Made by a program: the position numbers and the translations under genes
The notes under the pieces: model-generated
Databases searched by the model: none
What the model was told of the DNA's origin: nothing
Seen by the model: only the letters and a program-made list of their open reading frames with translations
Source: Oscillospiraceae bacterium
Lineage (GTDB): Bacteria > Bacillota > Clostridia > Oscillospirales > Ruminococcaceae
NCBI GenBank assembly: GCA_022769565.1
Contig: JALEJQ010000031.1
Span: 1 to 64,000, forward strand
Length of the DNA: 64,000 bases
Reading direction: 5' to 3'
Part shown: one piece after another, positions 42,315 to 50,522 of the stretch
How the letters are laid out: the number at the start of each line of letters is the position of its first letter
How positions within the stretch are numbered: position 1 is the first letter of the stretch

Positions 42315-42354
42315 TCCGCTGTTCCTCAGCTATTGGAACAGCGGACTTTTTTGG
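42315..42354 (+). terminator. Terminator after the sigma/propeller operon
   Basis: TCCGCTGTTCC and GGAACAGCGGA form an 11-bp perfect stem with a 9-nt loop, followed by CTTTTTTGG. Convergent feoA ends 2 bp further on. Confidence 0.9.
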
Positions 42355-42355
42355 T

Positions 42356-42595
42356 TCAAGATACTTCTACAAGCACTTTTGAGCTGTCCTCTTCCCGAAG
42401 TGCGATGACCGCCCCTCTTATAAGATACGCCACGGGATCACCCGAGGGACTTCTTTGCAGGCAAAGCACCTTTGTACCCTCTATAAGCCCTATATCCTGA
42501 AGTCTGCGGCGCATACTTCCTTCGTTGTCAAGCCTTATTACTCTTGCGCTCATTCCCTCTTTCAAGGAATGAAGGTTATTCTGCTGTATGTTCAT
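42356..42595 (-). CDS. feoA: FeoA-family ferrous iron transport protein
   Basis: Start set to ATG 42595 (MNIQQNNLHSLKEG), about 10 nt after GGAG; 79 aa. A FeoA/SH3-like domain: LKEGMSARVIRLDNEGSMRR, RLQDIGLIEGTKVLCLQRSP, GDPVAYLIRGAVIALREED. FeoA is a cytoplasmic helper of the FeoB iron importer. No feoB gene lies next to it here, so it may be a stand-alone regulator-like FeoA or the partner of a distant FeoB. Confidence 0.85.
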   Translation of the reverse strand: MNIQQNNLHSLKEGMSARVIRLDNEGSMRRRLQDIGLIEGTKVLCLQRSPSGDPVAYLIRGAVIALREEDSSKVLVEVS

Positions 42596-42684
42596 ATCAA
42601 TATATCTCCGTAAGTATAAATAGTAGGATAATTCCGCCGCAAGCGGTATTGTCCGATATATTATATTCATAAAAAAATTTTATG

Positions 42685-42713
42685 GTGACAACGGGCAGAA
42701 GTTGTGATATACT
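42685..42713 (+). promoter_or_regulatory. Extended -10 promoter for the YfhO-like operon
   Basis: GTGACA, 17 bp, TATACT, with TGA before the -10 (TGnTATACT). The start near 42720 lies inside the track ORF, which shows that the track start (42682) cannot be the real one. Confidence 0.65.
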
Positions 42714-42750
42714 TATTATTGAAATGAATTTTTGTCGGGAGATGAAAAAA

Positions 42751-45081
42751 TTGGGCAGCCTTACAGAAAATAATCATATAAATAAAAAATATTGTCTTTT
42801 TTCTTTTGCGGCAGGAATTGCAATTTTTCTTCTTGCGGCTTTGCCCTATGCTGCCGGAAACGGATGGATATTTTATTTCTATGGCGATTTTGACGCTCAG
42901 CAGACCCCGTTTCTGCTTTATCTGCATCAATATCTTGCGGATCTGACTATCCCTCAATATGATTTCAAGGCAGGTCTGGGTCTGGATTTCCTTGACGCTT
43001 ACACGTTTTACAACCTTTTCAGCCCATTTACGCTTATTACTGCGCTTATTCCGCAGAAAGCGCTGCTTTACGCAGTTCCGTTCCTTATTTGCCTTAAATT
43101 GGGTATGTGCTGCCTTAACGGGTATCTTTATGCCTCGAAATTCTGTAAAGACCCCTGCTATGCGGTAATTGCGGCAATGCTTTATACATTTTCCGGCTAT
43201 CAGATGACAAATTTTGTTTTTCACTATATGGACGGACTTGCTTTCTTTCCGCTTCTGCTTTATGCCCTTGAAGCTGCTGTCACGGAAAAGCGCCGAGGGT
43301 TATTCGGAGCAGCTATCGCTTTATGTGCGCTGACAAATTACTATTTGTTTGTTACCGAGGTTATTTTTATCATAATTTATTTTTTGGTAAGGCTTACCGA
43401 TAAGAATTTCAGGATAGGAATAAGGGATTTTCTCTGCCTTGGGTTGGAATCGGTGCTTGGTGCTGCGGCTGCCGGCATAGTTCTTGTTCCTGCGATAGTT
43501 TGTATTCTCGGAAGTCCCCGTTTCGGTGATACCTATTCTTTGAACAACATTATACAGGCGCTTGTTTATGAGACCCCGTGGCGATATGCAAGAATAATAC
43601 AAGCCATTTTTACCGTTCCCGACACCCAGGGATACACCAATGTTTTCCCCGATTTCAGAGGGGAATATCCGTTTGGTTCACGGTGGTCGTCAATGTCAAT
43701 GTACCTGCCTGTGTTCGGAATGTCCGGCGTAATAGCTTTTATGTGCGCAAATAAAAAAAGCTGGCAGACAAGACTTGCGGCCATATGCGTAGTTATTGCG
43801 CTTGTTCCTGCGCTTAACAGCATATTTTCTCTCGGACGGACTACATATTATGCAAGATGGATGTTTGCACCTGTTCTCATAATGTCGGTCATGACCGCCT
43901 GCGCTATCGAGAACGGAGCAAAGACGTTTAAAGTCGGAATAGCCGTTAACGGAGCGGCCGCTCTTGCTATATCTGTTTTTACTCTTATATTTCCAATGGA
44001 AAAGCTGTCCATGTGGGAAACAGGAGCTTATTACAGCGACAGCCAGAAGTGGATAAACATAGGTATGACGGCGGTGGGACTTATTCTTACTGCACTGATA
44101 ATTTTTGTGATAAAACGGGACGAAACTTATTCAAAAAAGACTGCGGTCATAACTCTTGCTGCTGCGTTTGTGCTTATGGAAAGCACTATGCTTTACGGAA
44201 TGGGAGAAAACAGAATGCCTGAACTTACAATAGATTCTCGTATGTCCTACCCCAAATTTGAGGAGACCGCTTACGGAAAAAGGATAACCGCTGTCAGTCA
44301 GTTTGATAATCTGAATATTCTCTGGGGACAGAATTCACTTTATTTCTTCAACAGCACGGTCAATCCCTATATAAATGAATACTGTCAGGCTTTAGGTTTC
44401 GGATATGATGATATATACAATGACTATACATCGGAGTGTCTTTGCTCGGTAAAAGAGCTTGTGTCAGACGTTAATTCTCTTATTAATTTTTCGGACAAGC
44501 ACACTTTTAAGGAACAGCAGGGCATATATTACATTTATGAAAATCCCGATTTTATCCCTATGGGTTTTTGTTATGACTACTGCATTTCAAGAGAAAAATT
44601 CGATTCCCTTGACGAAGATACAAGGAAAGGCATCATGCTTAAAGCCATGGTCGTGGACGATACAAGTGCAGTTTCGGACTATCTTGAAGAAATACCCGAG
44701 GAGGAGATATATGCGCTTAACGATGAGGAGTTTTCTGCAGAATGTGCAAAGCGCAGAGAGAAATATGCCGAGAAATTCACTTCCGACGGCAGCGGATTTA
44801 CTGCGGAGATAACTCTTGACGAACCCGAGCCGGTATTTTTCAGCACGGCTTACAGCAATAACTTTACTGCATATGTAGACGGCGAAAAGACAGACTTTTA
44901 TCGTGCAAACATCGGCTTTATGGCAGTTACCGTTCCGTCGGGGAACCATACGGTCAGATTTGAATATCATTCAAAGGCAAGGGACATTGGTGCGGCTGCC
45001 TCGATGATCGGAACAGCAGGTTTGGCAGCGTATATTGTCTGTGTAATTATTTATAAAAGAAAAAATAAAACGGAGGTTTAA
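42751..45081 (+). CDS. YfhO-family multi-pass membrane protein
   Basis: Start placed at TTG 42751, 9 nt after GGGAG; the track start and the ATG at 42742 are incompatible with the promoter and ribosome site. 776 aa, about 13-14 membrane helices, then an extracytoplasmic domain (about 500-740) and a last helix near the C-terminus. It matches the YfhO family of GT-C-like proteins: FYGDFDAQQTPFLLYLHQYL, LGLDFLDAYTFYNLFSPF, FSGYQMTNFVFHYMDGLAFF. YfhO members are linked to glycosylation of lipoteichoic acid or surface polymers with undecaprenyl-phosphate sugars. The acidic loop FYGDFDAQQ is the likely catalytic site. It may be cotranscribed with the MBL gene. Confidence 0.8.
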   Translation: MGSLTENNHINKKYCLFSFAAGIAIFLLAALPYAAGNGWIFYFYGDFDAQQTPFLLYLHQYLADLTIPQYDFKAGLGLDFLDAYTFYNLFSPFTLITALIPQKALLYAVPFLICLKLGMCCLNGYLYASKFCKDPCYAVIAAMLYTFSGYQMTNFVFHYMDGLAFFPLLLYALEAAVTEKRRGLFGAAIALCALTNYYLFVTEVIFIIIYFLVRLTDKNFRIGIRDFLCLGLESVLGAAAAGIVLVPAIVCILGSPRFGDTYSLNNIIQALVYETPWRYARIIQAIFTVPDTQGYTNVFPDFRGEYPFGSRWSSMSMYLPVFGMSGVIAFMCANKKSWQTRLAAICVVIALVPALNSIFSLGRTTYYARWMFAPVLIMSVMTACAIENGAKTFKVGIAVNGAAALAISVFTLIFPMEKLSMWETGAYYSDSQKWINIGMTAVGLILTALIIFVIKRDETYSKKTAVITLAAAFVLMESTMLYGMGENRMPELTIDSRMSYPKFEETAYGKRITAVSQFDNLNILWGQNSLYFFNSTVNPYINEYCQALGFGYDDIYNDYTSECLCSVKELVSDVNSLINFSDKHTFKEQQGIYYIYENPDFIPMGFCYDYCISREKFDSLDEDTRKGIMLKAMVVDDTSAVSDYLEEIPEEEIYALNDEEFSAECAKRREKYAEKFTSDGSGFTAEITLDEPEPVFFSTAYSNNFTAYVDGEKTDFYRANIGFMAVTVPSGNHTVRFEYHSKARDIGAAASMIGTAGLAAYIVCVIIYKRKNKTEV

Positions 45082-45083
45082 AC

Positions 45084-45860
45084 GTGGCAAGAATTTACCC
45101 CCTATTTTCATCAAGCAAGGGAAACTGTACATATATCGGCACAAAGGAACAGGGCATTCTCATTGACGACGGCGTTTCCTATTCCCGTTTATGCAAGGCG
45201 CTTGAACTGAACGGACTTTCTCCCGAGTGTATCAAGGCAGTGTTCATTACACACGAACATTCCGACCACACAAAGGGTCTTGCAATGCTTACAAAAAAGC
45301 AGCCTGTAACGGTCTACGCTCAGGCTTACACTCTTGAGGTGCTTCTGGACAGCGGCTGCATAAAAGGTGATTACGAGGAACTGAAGGACAACACGGATAT
45401 TTACGGTATGAACATCCGCTGTTTTCCCACAGACCACGATACAAGAGAATCCTGCGGCTACCGCATAACCTTTGAGGACGGCAAAAGCTGCGCCGTATGC
45501 ACCGACCTTGGTCACGTTACCGATATTGTTGAAGAAAGTCTCCTTGGAACGGACGCTGTTCTCCTTGAAGCAAACTATGACGTTGAAATGCTGCGGAACG
45601 GACCTTACGCATATTACCTCAAGACCCGTATTTTCTCAAACAGCGGTCACCTTTCCAACGACGACTGCGGAAAATTTGCCGCAAAACTTATAGAAAACGG
45701 CACAACAAGGCTTATCCTCGGTCATTTGTCACAGGAGAACAACACCCCCTCCGTTGCAGAGGAAACGGTGCTGAAATATCTTGACGGCTACGTCCGCAAC
45801 GCCGATTATATGCTGTCCGTTGCGCCGGTGGAAACAAGCGGCGGATTTGTGGCGTTCTGA
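45084..45860 (+). CDS. MBL-fold hydrolase, YycJ/WalJ-type
   Basis: GTG start with GGAGG 7 nt upstream; 258 aa. Metallo-beta-lactamase fold with FSSSKGNCTYIGTKEQGILI, the metal site ITHEHSDHTKGL, DHDTRESCGYRI, VCTDLGHV and LILGHLSQENNTP. This subgroup (YycJ/WalJ) has DNA exonuclease activity and affects cell-wall/replication control in Bacillus, where it follows walRK. Here it sits downstream of a YfhO-like gene (2-nt gap) and upstream of rlmH, also near walRK in other Firmicutes, though no walRK is adjacent. Confidence 0.88.
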   Translation: MARIYPLFSSSKGNCTYIGTKEQGILIDDGVSYSRLCKALELNGLSPECIKAVFITHEHSDHTKGLAMLTKKQPVTVYAQAYTLEVLLDSGCIKGDYEELKDNTDIYGMNIRCFPTDHDTRESCGYRITFEDGKSCAVCTDLGHVTDIVEESLLGTDAVLLEANYDVEMLRNGPYAYYLKTRIFSNSGHLSNDDCGKFAAKLIENGTTRLILGHLSQENNTPSVAEETVLKYLDGYVRNADYMLSVAPVETSGGFVAF

Positions 45861-45871
45861 AAGGAGCAAAT

Positions 45872-46357
45872 ATGCTTAATGTAAATCTTATTACGGTAGG
45901 AAAGCTGAAAGAAAGCTATCTTCGTGAAGCCTGTGCAGAGTACAAAAAGCGGCTGCAGGGCTTCTGCAAAATAAATATTATTGAGCTTAACGAAAGCCGT
46001 CTGCCCGACAACCCTTCCGAAAAGGAGATAAAAGCTGCTCTTTCGGCTGAGGGCAAGGCTATGCTTGATATACTGGGTGGAAATAACTGCTATAACATTA
46101 CTATGTGTATTGAAGGTAAGCAGCTTTCCTCCGTTAAATTTGCCGAAAAGATAGAAAAAATATCCGTTGAGGGAAAAAGCACCCTTAACATTGTAATAGG
46201 AAGCTCCTTCGGCATTGCAGACGAGATAAAGGCAATGTCAGATATGCGGCTTTCAATGTCGGAAATGACCTTTCCTCACCAGCTTGCAAGGGTAATGGTG
46301 CTTGAACAGCTTTACCGTGCCTTTCAGATAAACGGCGGCGGAAAGTATCATAAATAA
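45872..46357 (+). CDS. rlmH: 23S rRNA pseudouridine-1915 N3-methyltransferase RlmH
   Basis: 161 aa, a SPOUT methyltransferase recognisable throughout: NLITVGKLKESYLREACAEY, the SAM site NIVIGSSFGIADEI, and the C-terminal FPHQLARVMVLEQLYRAFQI with NGGGKYHK. It methylates pseudouridine 1915 of 23S rRNA on assembled 70S ribosomes. It starts 11 nt after the MBL gene; the walJ-rlmH neighbourhood is widespread in Firmicutes. Confidence 0.95.
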   Translation: MLNVNLITVGKLKESYLREACAEYKKRLQGFCKINIIELNESRLPDNPSEKEIKAALSAEGKAMLDILGGNNCYNITMCIEGKQLSSVKFAEKIEKISVEGKSTLNIVIGSSFGIADEIKAMSDMRLSMSEMTFPHQLARVMVLEQLYRAFQINGGGKYHK

Positions 46358-46414
46358 AGGGCGGTTTTCGTCCAAAAAGCATATAATATTATTATTTATC
46401 AAGGAGGACTATAT

Positions 46415-46915
46415 ATGTCACTGCACGAGATCAAATTATCCGATTTAAGTATTAACCCCTGGGAGAAAATAGGCAAGGAATGGTTCCTTGTTGCTTCGGG
46501 AGATGAAAGCGGCTACAATATGATGACCGCAAGCTGGGGCTTTGCCGGAGAAATGTGGGGCAAGGACGTTTTCGAGACAGTTGTCCGCCACAACCGCTAC
46601 ACCTACGAATTTATGGAGAAGAACGACCTGTTCACTATCAGCTTTTTCGACAGCGATAAAAAAGACGTTCTGAAATTCTGCGGAGCAAACTCGGGAAGAG
46701 ATGTTGACAAAACAGAAAAAACAGGCATTACGCCCTTCTTTACGGACGGCACCGTTGCTTTTAACGAGGCAAGCCTTGTTTTCGTCTGCCGCAAGCTCTA
46801 TGCAGGGGATTTTGACCTTGACAAGCTGAATGACGATGAAAAGAACAAGTGGTACGGCACTGACCCCGTTCACAAGCAGTATATCGGCGAGATAGTGAAG
46901 GTATACAGCAAATGA
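46415..46915 (+). CDS. Flavin reductase-like / FMN-binding split-barrel protein
   Basis: 166 aa. A flavin-reductase-like domain, with NPWEKIGKEWFLVASGDESG, YNMMTASWGFAGEMWGKDV, TYEFMEKNDLFTISFFDSD and FCGANSGRDVDKTEKTG. Such proteins bind FMN and either reduce it or act as small oxidoreductases. It has AAGGAGG before its ATG and overlaps the following lipoprotein gene by 4 nt (ATGA), so the two are translated together, though a functional link is not clear. Confidence 0.82.
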   Translation: MSLHEIKLSDLSINPWEKIGKEWFLVASGDESGYNMMTASWGFAGEMWGKDVFETVVRHNRYTYEFMEKNDLFTISFFDSDKKDVLKFCGANSGRDVDKTEKTGITPFFTDGTVAFNEASLVFVCRKLYAGDFDLDKLNDDEKNKWYGTDPVHKQYIGEIVKVYSK

Positions 46916-48498
46916 GCGGCAAGCGTAAAAGACAGCTAATGACCGCCATAACAGCAGCGGCGGTCATATCCGCAGTTTTCTCTTCCTGTTCAAAGGAGCA
47001 TAATGTTGAGACCGTTTCAGATACCTCTTTGACACAGGTACAGACAGAGGCGGAAACCACAGCTTCTTCCGAAACCGCGGAAACAAGCGAAAGCACTGTC
47101 AAAACTACTGTAGAAACTACTGCTGAAACTACCGCAGAAACTACTGTTACGGAAAATACCGAAGCAAGCGTTACCGAGTATATCACAGAGGAAGGGCTGC
47201 TCAACGACAACGCTTCTGCCGCAATTGAGAATTTTATTGCAAAGGAAACGGAAGCTGCCGATCTGTATACCGCATATTTCGGACTTTACGACTTTACCCT
47301 TGACGGCGTGCCGGAAATTTATGCTGTTCATCATAGCAGCGGTCAGGGAACTATGGAGTCCTTCATATACACCCTTGACGGCGATCTATACGGTGAGTTT
47401 GACGGTTACTGCCGTGAAGGCTTCTGCCGCTTTTTCACCTTGGACGGCAATGTTTATGTGCATAATTTTTACGAACATTCGGCGCACCTGAGCGTTGACA
47501 AGGTGGACAGGATAACCGAAAGCGGCATATCGGAATATCTGCTGGAATGTGGCGCTGTGGGGGACGCTTTCCCCTTAAAGGAATACACCTATTACATAAA
47601 CGGCGAAACAGCCGAGGCAGCGGATTATTATGACGAGTGTGACAAAGTGCTTAGGAGCAGCTTTAACGAGGCAAACGAAGTATCAATATGCACCTATGAT
47701 GCTGACAGCTTGGATATGTCCGACTATGGAAGTCAGGCGCAATGGCTTGTTGATACCTACAACGGGTATTTTACGGCGAAAAAAGCGGCTGAAAGCTATC
47801 TTGGCGGCAAAACCAAGGTGTTCTGCTATGACGATTTTGACGGAAACGGAAGCTATGAGGCGTTTTTCTGCCAAAAGGACAGCCCCTTGTGCTTTATTGC
47901 GGATAATGCTGTAACGGAGCTGTGTCTGCCGGAGTTCGGATGGTTCGGTGATTTCGCACGGGTAGGAAATCTGTTTTTTGCGGAGAATTCAAGTAATTCG
48001 GGACCCTGCGTTATATACGGAGTAAAGGACGGCAAGCCTTATGAGCATGAGCTTTCCGGCGTTGGTATGTTTATGCGCCCTTCTCCGTCATACGGATGTG
48101 ATAACATGGATCTGATAAACGATCAGTTCGTTCTGTACAAATCGGGATTTGATTCTATGGGAGAGAAGGGCGTGGAAAGCAGCTCAGACGGCGCTCATAC
48201 CTACAAGCCCTACTGGTTCACATTATCGGGAGAGCTTACGGGCGAACCTGTTTCCCGTGAAGATTTTGCAGGCCGTTCCGATGTAGAGGCTCTGTTTGAC
48301 CGGATAGAAGCGGAGGGAAGCACGGTCACAGGCGCATATCTCAGAGATGGCTGTATCCTCAATATAAACTATGAATTCTCCCTTGAACCCGATTCCAAGC
48401 TTTACGGAAAGCGGTATGCTACCTATATTATCCAGAATGAGATAAGAGAGATAGAATGCGGCAGCGGAATATATCACGCAAGCATTTTTGATGAATGA
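46912..48498 (+). CDS. Putative lipoprotein with Thr-rich linker, unknown function
   Basis: 528 aa. Basic start (SGKRKRQ), hydrophobic core and lipobox-like FSSC near residue 26, then a Thr/Glu/Ser-rich wall-spanning linker to about residue 90. The rest is a folded extracytoplasmic region containing DFTLDGVPEIYAVHHSSGQG and, further on, DDFDGNGSYEAFFCQKD, Asp-rich loops like those of calcium-binding or FG-GAP repeats. No family is recognised. It shares overall design with the lipoprotein at 12610. Its 4-nt overlap with the flavin reductase-like gene suggests one operon. Confidence 0.68.
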   Translation: MSGKRKRQLMTAITAAAVISAVFSSCSKEHNVETVSDTSLTQVQTEAETTASSETAETSESTVKTTVETTAETTAETTVTENTEASVTEYITEEGLLNDNASAAIENFIAKETEAADLYTAYFGLYDFTLDGVPEIYAVHHSSGQGTMESFIYTLDGDLYGEFDGYCREGFCRFFTLDGNVYVHNFYEHSAHLSVDKVDRITESGISEYLLECGAVGDAFPLKEYTYYINGETAEAADYYDECDKVLRSSFNEANEVSICTYDADSLDMSDYGSQAQWLVDTYNGYFTAKKAAESYLGGKTKVFCYDDFDGNGSYEAFFCQKDSPLCFIADNAVTELCLPEFGWFGDFARVGNLFFAENSSNSGPCVIYGVKDGKPYEHELSGVGMFMRPSPSYGCDNMDLINDQFVLYKSGFDSMGEKGVESSSDGAHTYKPYWFTLSGELTGEPVSREDFAGRSDVEALFDRIEAEGSTVTGAYLRDGCILNINYEFSLEPDSKLYGKRYATYIIQNEIREIECGSGIYHASIFDE

Positions 48499-48558
48499 TG
48501 TTTATTGGGATGATCGTAATATGTTCGGGGCATACGAAAGTACAGAGGTGTATATAAA

Positions 48559-49311
48559 ATGAGCGGCAAAAGAAAAAAGATACTTATTATCTCGGTCATA
48601 GCGGCGGCAATAGTATCCGTGATAGCAGGCTGTACGGTATATCTGCTGGATTATTATCCTGCGGAGGATTATATTGAACAAGCCCTTGAAAGCAGCGACT
48701 ATGCTTCTGTCGTAAACTACGGCGACGGAGTTATAGCATTCGAGCCGTGGGAAGAGCCGGTGGCAGGACTTATCTTTTACCCCGGAGGAAAGGTGGAGTA
48801 TACATCCTATGCGCCCCTTATGCAGTTTCTTGCCGATAAAGGGGTGCTGTGTCTGCTGGTGAAGATGCCTTTCAATCTTGCTGTTTTCGGCAAAAACGCT
48901 GCTTTCGGTCTGCAGGAACGTTACCCCCAAATTGAGCGGTGGTACATAGGCGGACACTCCCTCGGCGGAGCAATGGCGGCTTCCTATGTATCGGAGCACA
49001 GCGAAGATTTTGAGGGGCTTATACTGCTTGGTGCGTACTCCACAGCCGACCTGAGCGGAACAGGGCTTAATGTAATGAGCGCTTACGGCTCCGAGGACGG
49101 CATAATGAATATGAAAAAATACGAAAAATGCAGATCCAACTTGCCCGAAGACTTCAGCGAGTATGTTATTGATAACGGAAACCACGCAAACTTCGGCGGA
49201 TACGGAGACCAGACCGGAGACGGTGTCTCAAACATAGATACCAATACACAATCCTCCCTTACAGCCGAGTTTATCTATGAGAAAATAACGGAGTTTGCAC
49301 AGGCGGAATAA
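48559..49311 (+). CDS. Membrane-anchored alpha/beta hydrolase
   Basis: 250 aa. An N-terminal hydrophobic segment (8-26) anchors or exports it; an AGC lipobox-like triplet at about 25 may make it a lipoprotein. The hydrolase domain has GLIFYPGGKVEYTSYAPLMQ, the nucleophile elbow GGHSLGGAMAAS, SAYGSEDGIM (acid) and DNGNHANFGGYGDQTGDG (catalytic His), matching the alpha/beta hydrolase_5 family. The substrate is unknown. It opens with MSGKRKK, like the lipoprotein just upstream, and follows it by 60 bp. Confidence 0.82.
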   Translation: MSGKRKKILIISVIAAAIVSVIAGCTVYLLDYYPAEDYIEQALESSDYASVVNYGDGVIAFEPWEEPVAGLIFYPGGKVEYTSYAPLMQFLADKGVLCLLVKMPFNLAVFGKNAAFGLQERYPQIERWYIGGHSLGGAMAASYVSEHSEDFEGLILLGAYSTADLSGTGLNVMSAYGSEDGIMNMKKYEKCRSNLPEDFSEYVIDNGNHANFGGYGDQTGDGVSNIDTNTQSSLTAEFIYEKITEFAQAE

Positions 49312-49316
49312 AGAAA

Positions 49317-49352
49317 ACGGGCGCACAATATCAATATGTGCGCCCGTAAAAT
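49317..49352 (+). terminator. Bidirectional terminator after the alpha/beta hydrolase gene
   Basis: ACGGGCGCACA and TGTGCGCCCGT form a perfect 11-bp stem with a 9-nt loop, followed by AAAATTTATT on the plus strand and by TTTTCTTTATTC on the minus strand, where it can end the convergent gene at 49370. Confidence 0.85.
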
Positions 49353-49369
49353 TTATTCAGCAATTATTA

Positions 49370-49996
49370 TTATGCCACCACATTCACTATTTTACCCACA
49401 GGGTCTTTTTCAAGTTTTATGTCCCCAACGGTATATTTTGCGCTGTTATCAGCCTTTGTGACCGTTTTTGTCACGCCGCCGGCAGTATATGACCTGCCGC
49501 ATTCGGGACAGATCCCCCTGTGTATGGTAACAGTCTGGTAAACGACCTTCTGACCGTTCTGCTCGGCTTCTGTGCGATTCCTTGCAACGTGTTCGTTCTC
49601 GTGTGAACGCACCGCAGAATACGCTGCCGAGGGGTCAATGTGCGTTGCCGTCTGAAAGGACACTCCCGAATCGTCCGATTCGTCCTTATAGCGCCTGTTC
49701 TTGCAGGTCTCACATTCAAAGGAATCAAAGCGGCGTTTCTTCTCCGCTTCGGACATTTCCGAAGGTTCGCTGTCCTTTTCGATTTTTTCAAGCTTGTTCT
49801 TATACTTTGATATTTCCAGATTCAGCTTAGTTATTTCGGCTGATTCCCTGTTGTCAAGCTGTCTCAGCTTACGCTCGTCGGCGTCTATACGGCGTTCTAT
49901 TTCGGAACGGCGCATTTCCGAGGTCATACCGCCGCTTTTTGAAGCATTATCCGAGCCATAGCCCGACAAAGCACCCGTTAAAGATAAAACTGCCAT
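49370..49996 (-). CDS. SprA-like putative metallopeptidase with Cys pairs
   Basis: Start set to ATG 49996 (MAVLSLTGALSGYG) after AAAGGGG; 208 aa. A helical, charged N-terminal half (RIDADERKLRQLDNRESAEI, coiled coil) is followed by CETCKNRRYKD, SYSAVRSHENEHVARNRTEA-type text with HENEH, an HExxH zinc-protease motif, and CPECGRSYTAGGVTK. The combination resembles the SprA-related / putative metalloprotease family of uncharacterised bacterial proteins. The four Cys (CETC, CPEC) may form a zinc ribbon. No signal peptide is obvious. Substrate unknown. Confidence 0.65.
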   Translation of the reverse strand: MAVLSLTGALSGYGSDNASKSGGMTSEMRRSEIERRIDADERKLRQLDNRESAEITKLNLEISKYKNKLEKIEKDSEPSEMSEAEKKRRFDSFECETCKNRRYKDESDDSGVSFQTATHIDPSAAYSAVRSHENEHVARNRTEAEQNGQKVVYQTVTIHRGICPECGRSYTAGGVTKTVTKADNSAKYTVGDIKLEKDPVGKIVNVVA

Positions 49997-50139
49997 ATCA
50001 ACACCCCTTTGCATAAATCTTCACTATAATTATAACAACAGATGTAAATCCTTTCAATAGTCAAAATAGATAAATTTTCCTGTTCGTATCACAATATTAT
50101 GACATAACGGAAAATAAGTGCTGCACTTTAATCAGCTTT

Positions 50140-50470
50140 TTCCTAATAACTGCTGTGTTGGGGTAACGGTGGCATACTTTGCCGCGTCGCAACAAATACA
50201 CTTCGCTGCGCTCAGTATATTTGTTGCGAGGGTAGTTTTTCTTGATACGATAGAAAAGGCGCAATTCACATAGTCGGTTTTACAAGCTTTGTGTCATAGG
50301 ACACTTTACTTGGTTCCGATTTTTTATGTGAATTGCGCCTTTGGATTTTTTACTTTTCAGTTTTTAACGCAGCTTTGCGTTGCACTATAGTTTAGGGGAT
50401 TTCGCTCTCTGCGGAGAGCGACAAGGGACGCTGTCCCCTTGACCCCTGCCACCCTTTGAAAAGCGTGGAC
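50140..50470. repeat. Composite palindromic repeat C (half-length)
   Basis: Equivalent to the right half of repeat D: GGCATACTTTGCCGCGTCGC, the CGCAACAAATA hairpin, one 82-bp palindrome (50258-50339), an arm with TTTAACGCAGC, then TCGCTCTCTGCGGAGAGCGA and a CAAGGG/CCCCTTG tail. It lies in the 526-bp gap between two same-direction minus genes, the only one of the four composites not at convergent gene ends. The gap has no other feature. Confidence 0.8.
50258..50339. repeat. 82-bp palindrome in repeat C
   Basis: Perfect GGCGCAATTCACAT/ATGTGAATTGCGCC termini; interior CGGTTTTACAAGCTTTGTG...CTTGGTTCCG is close to the second palindrome of repeat A. Confidence 0.85.
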
Positions 50471-50522
50471 GTAAACTTTAGACTGATTGTTCAACAACTC
50501 GGCTGTGATTCAGCGTTAATAA

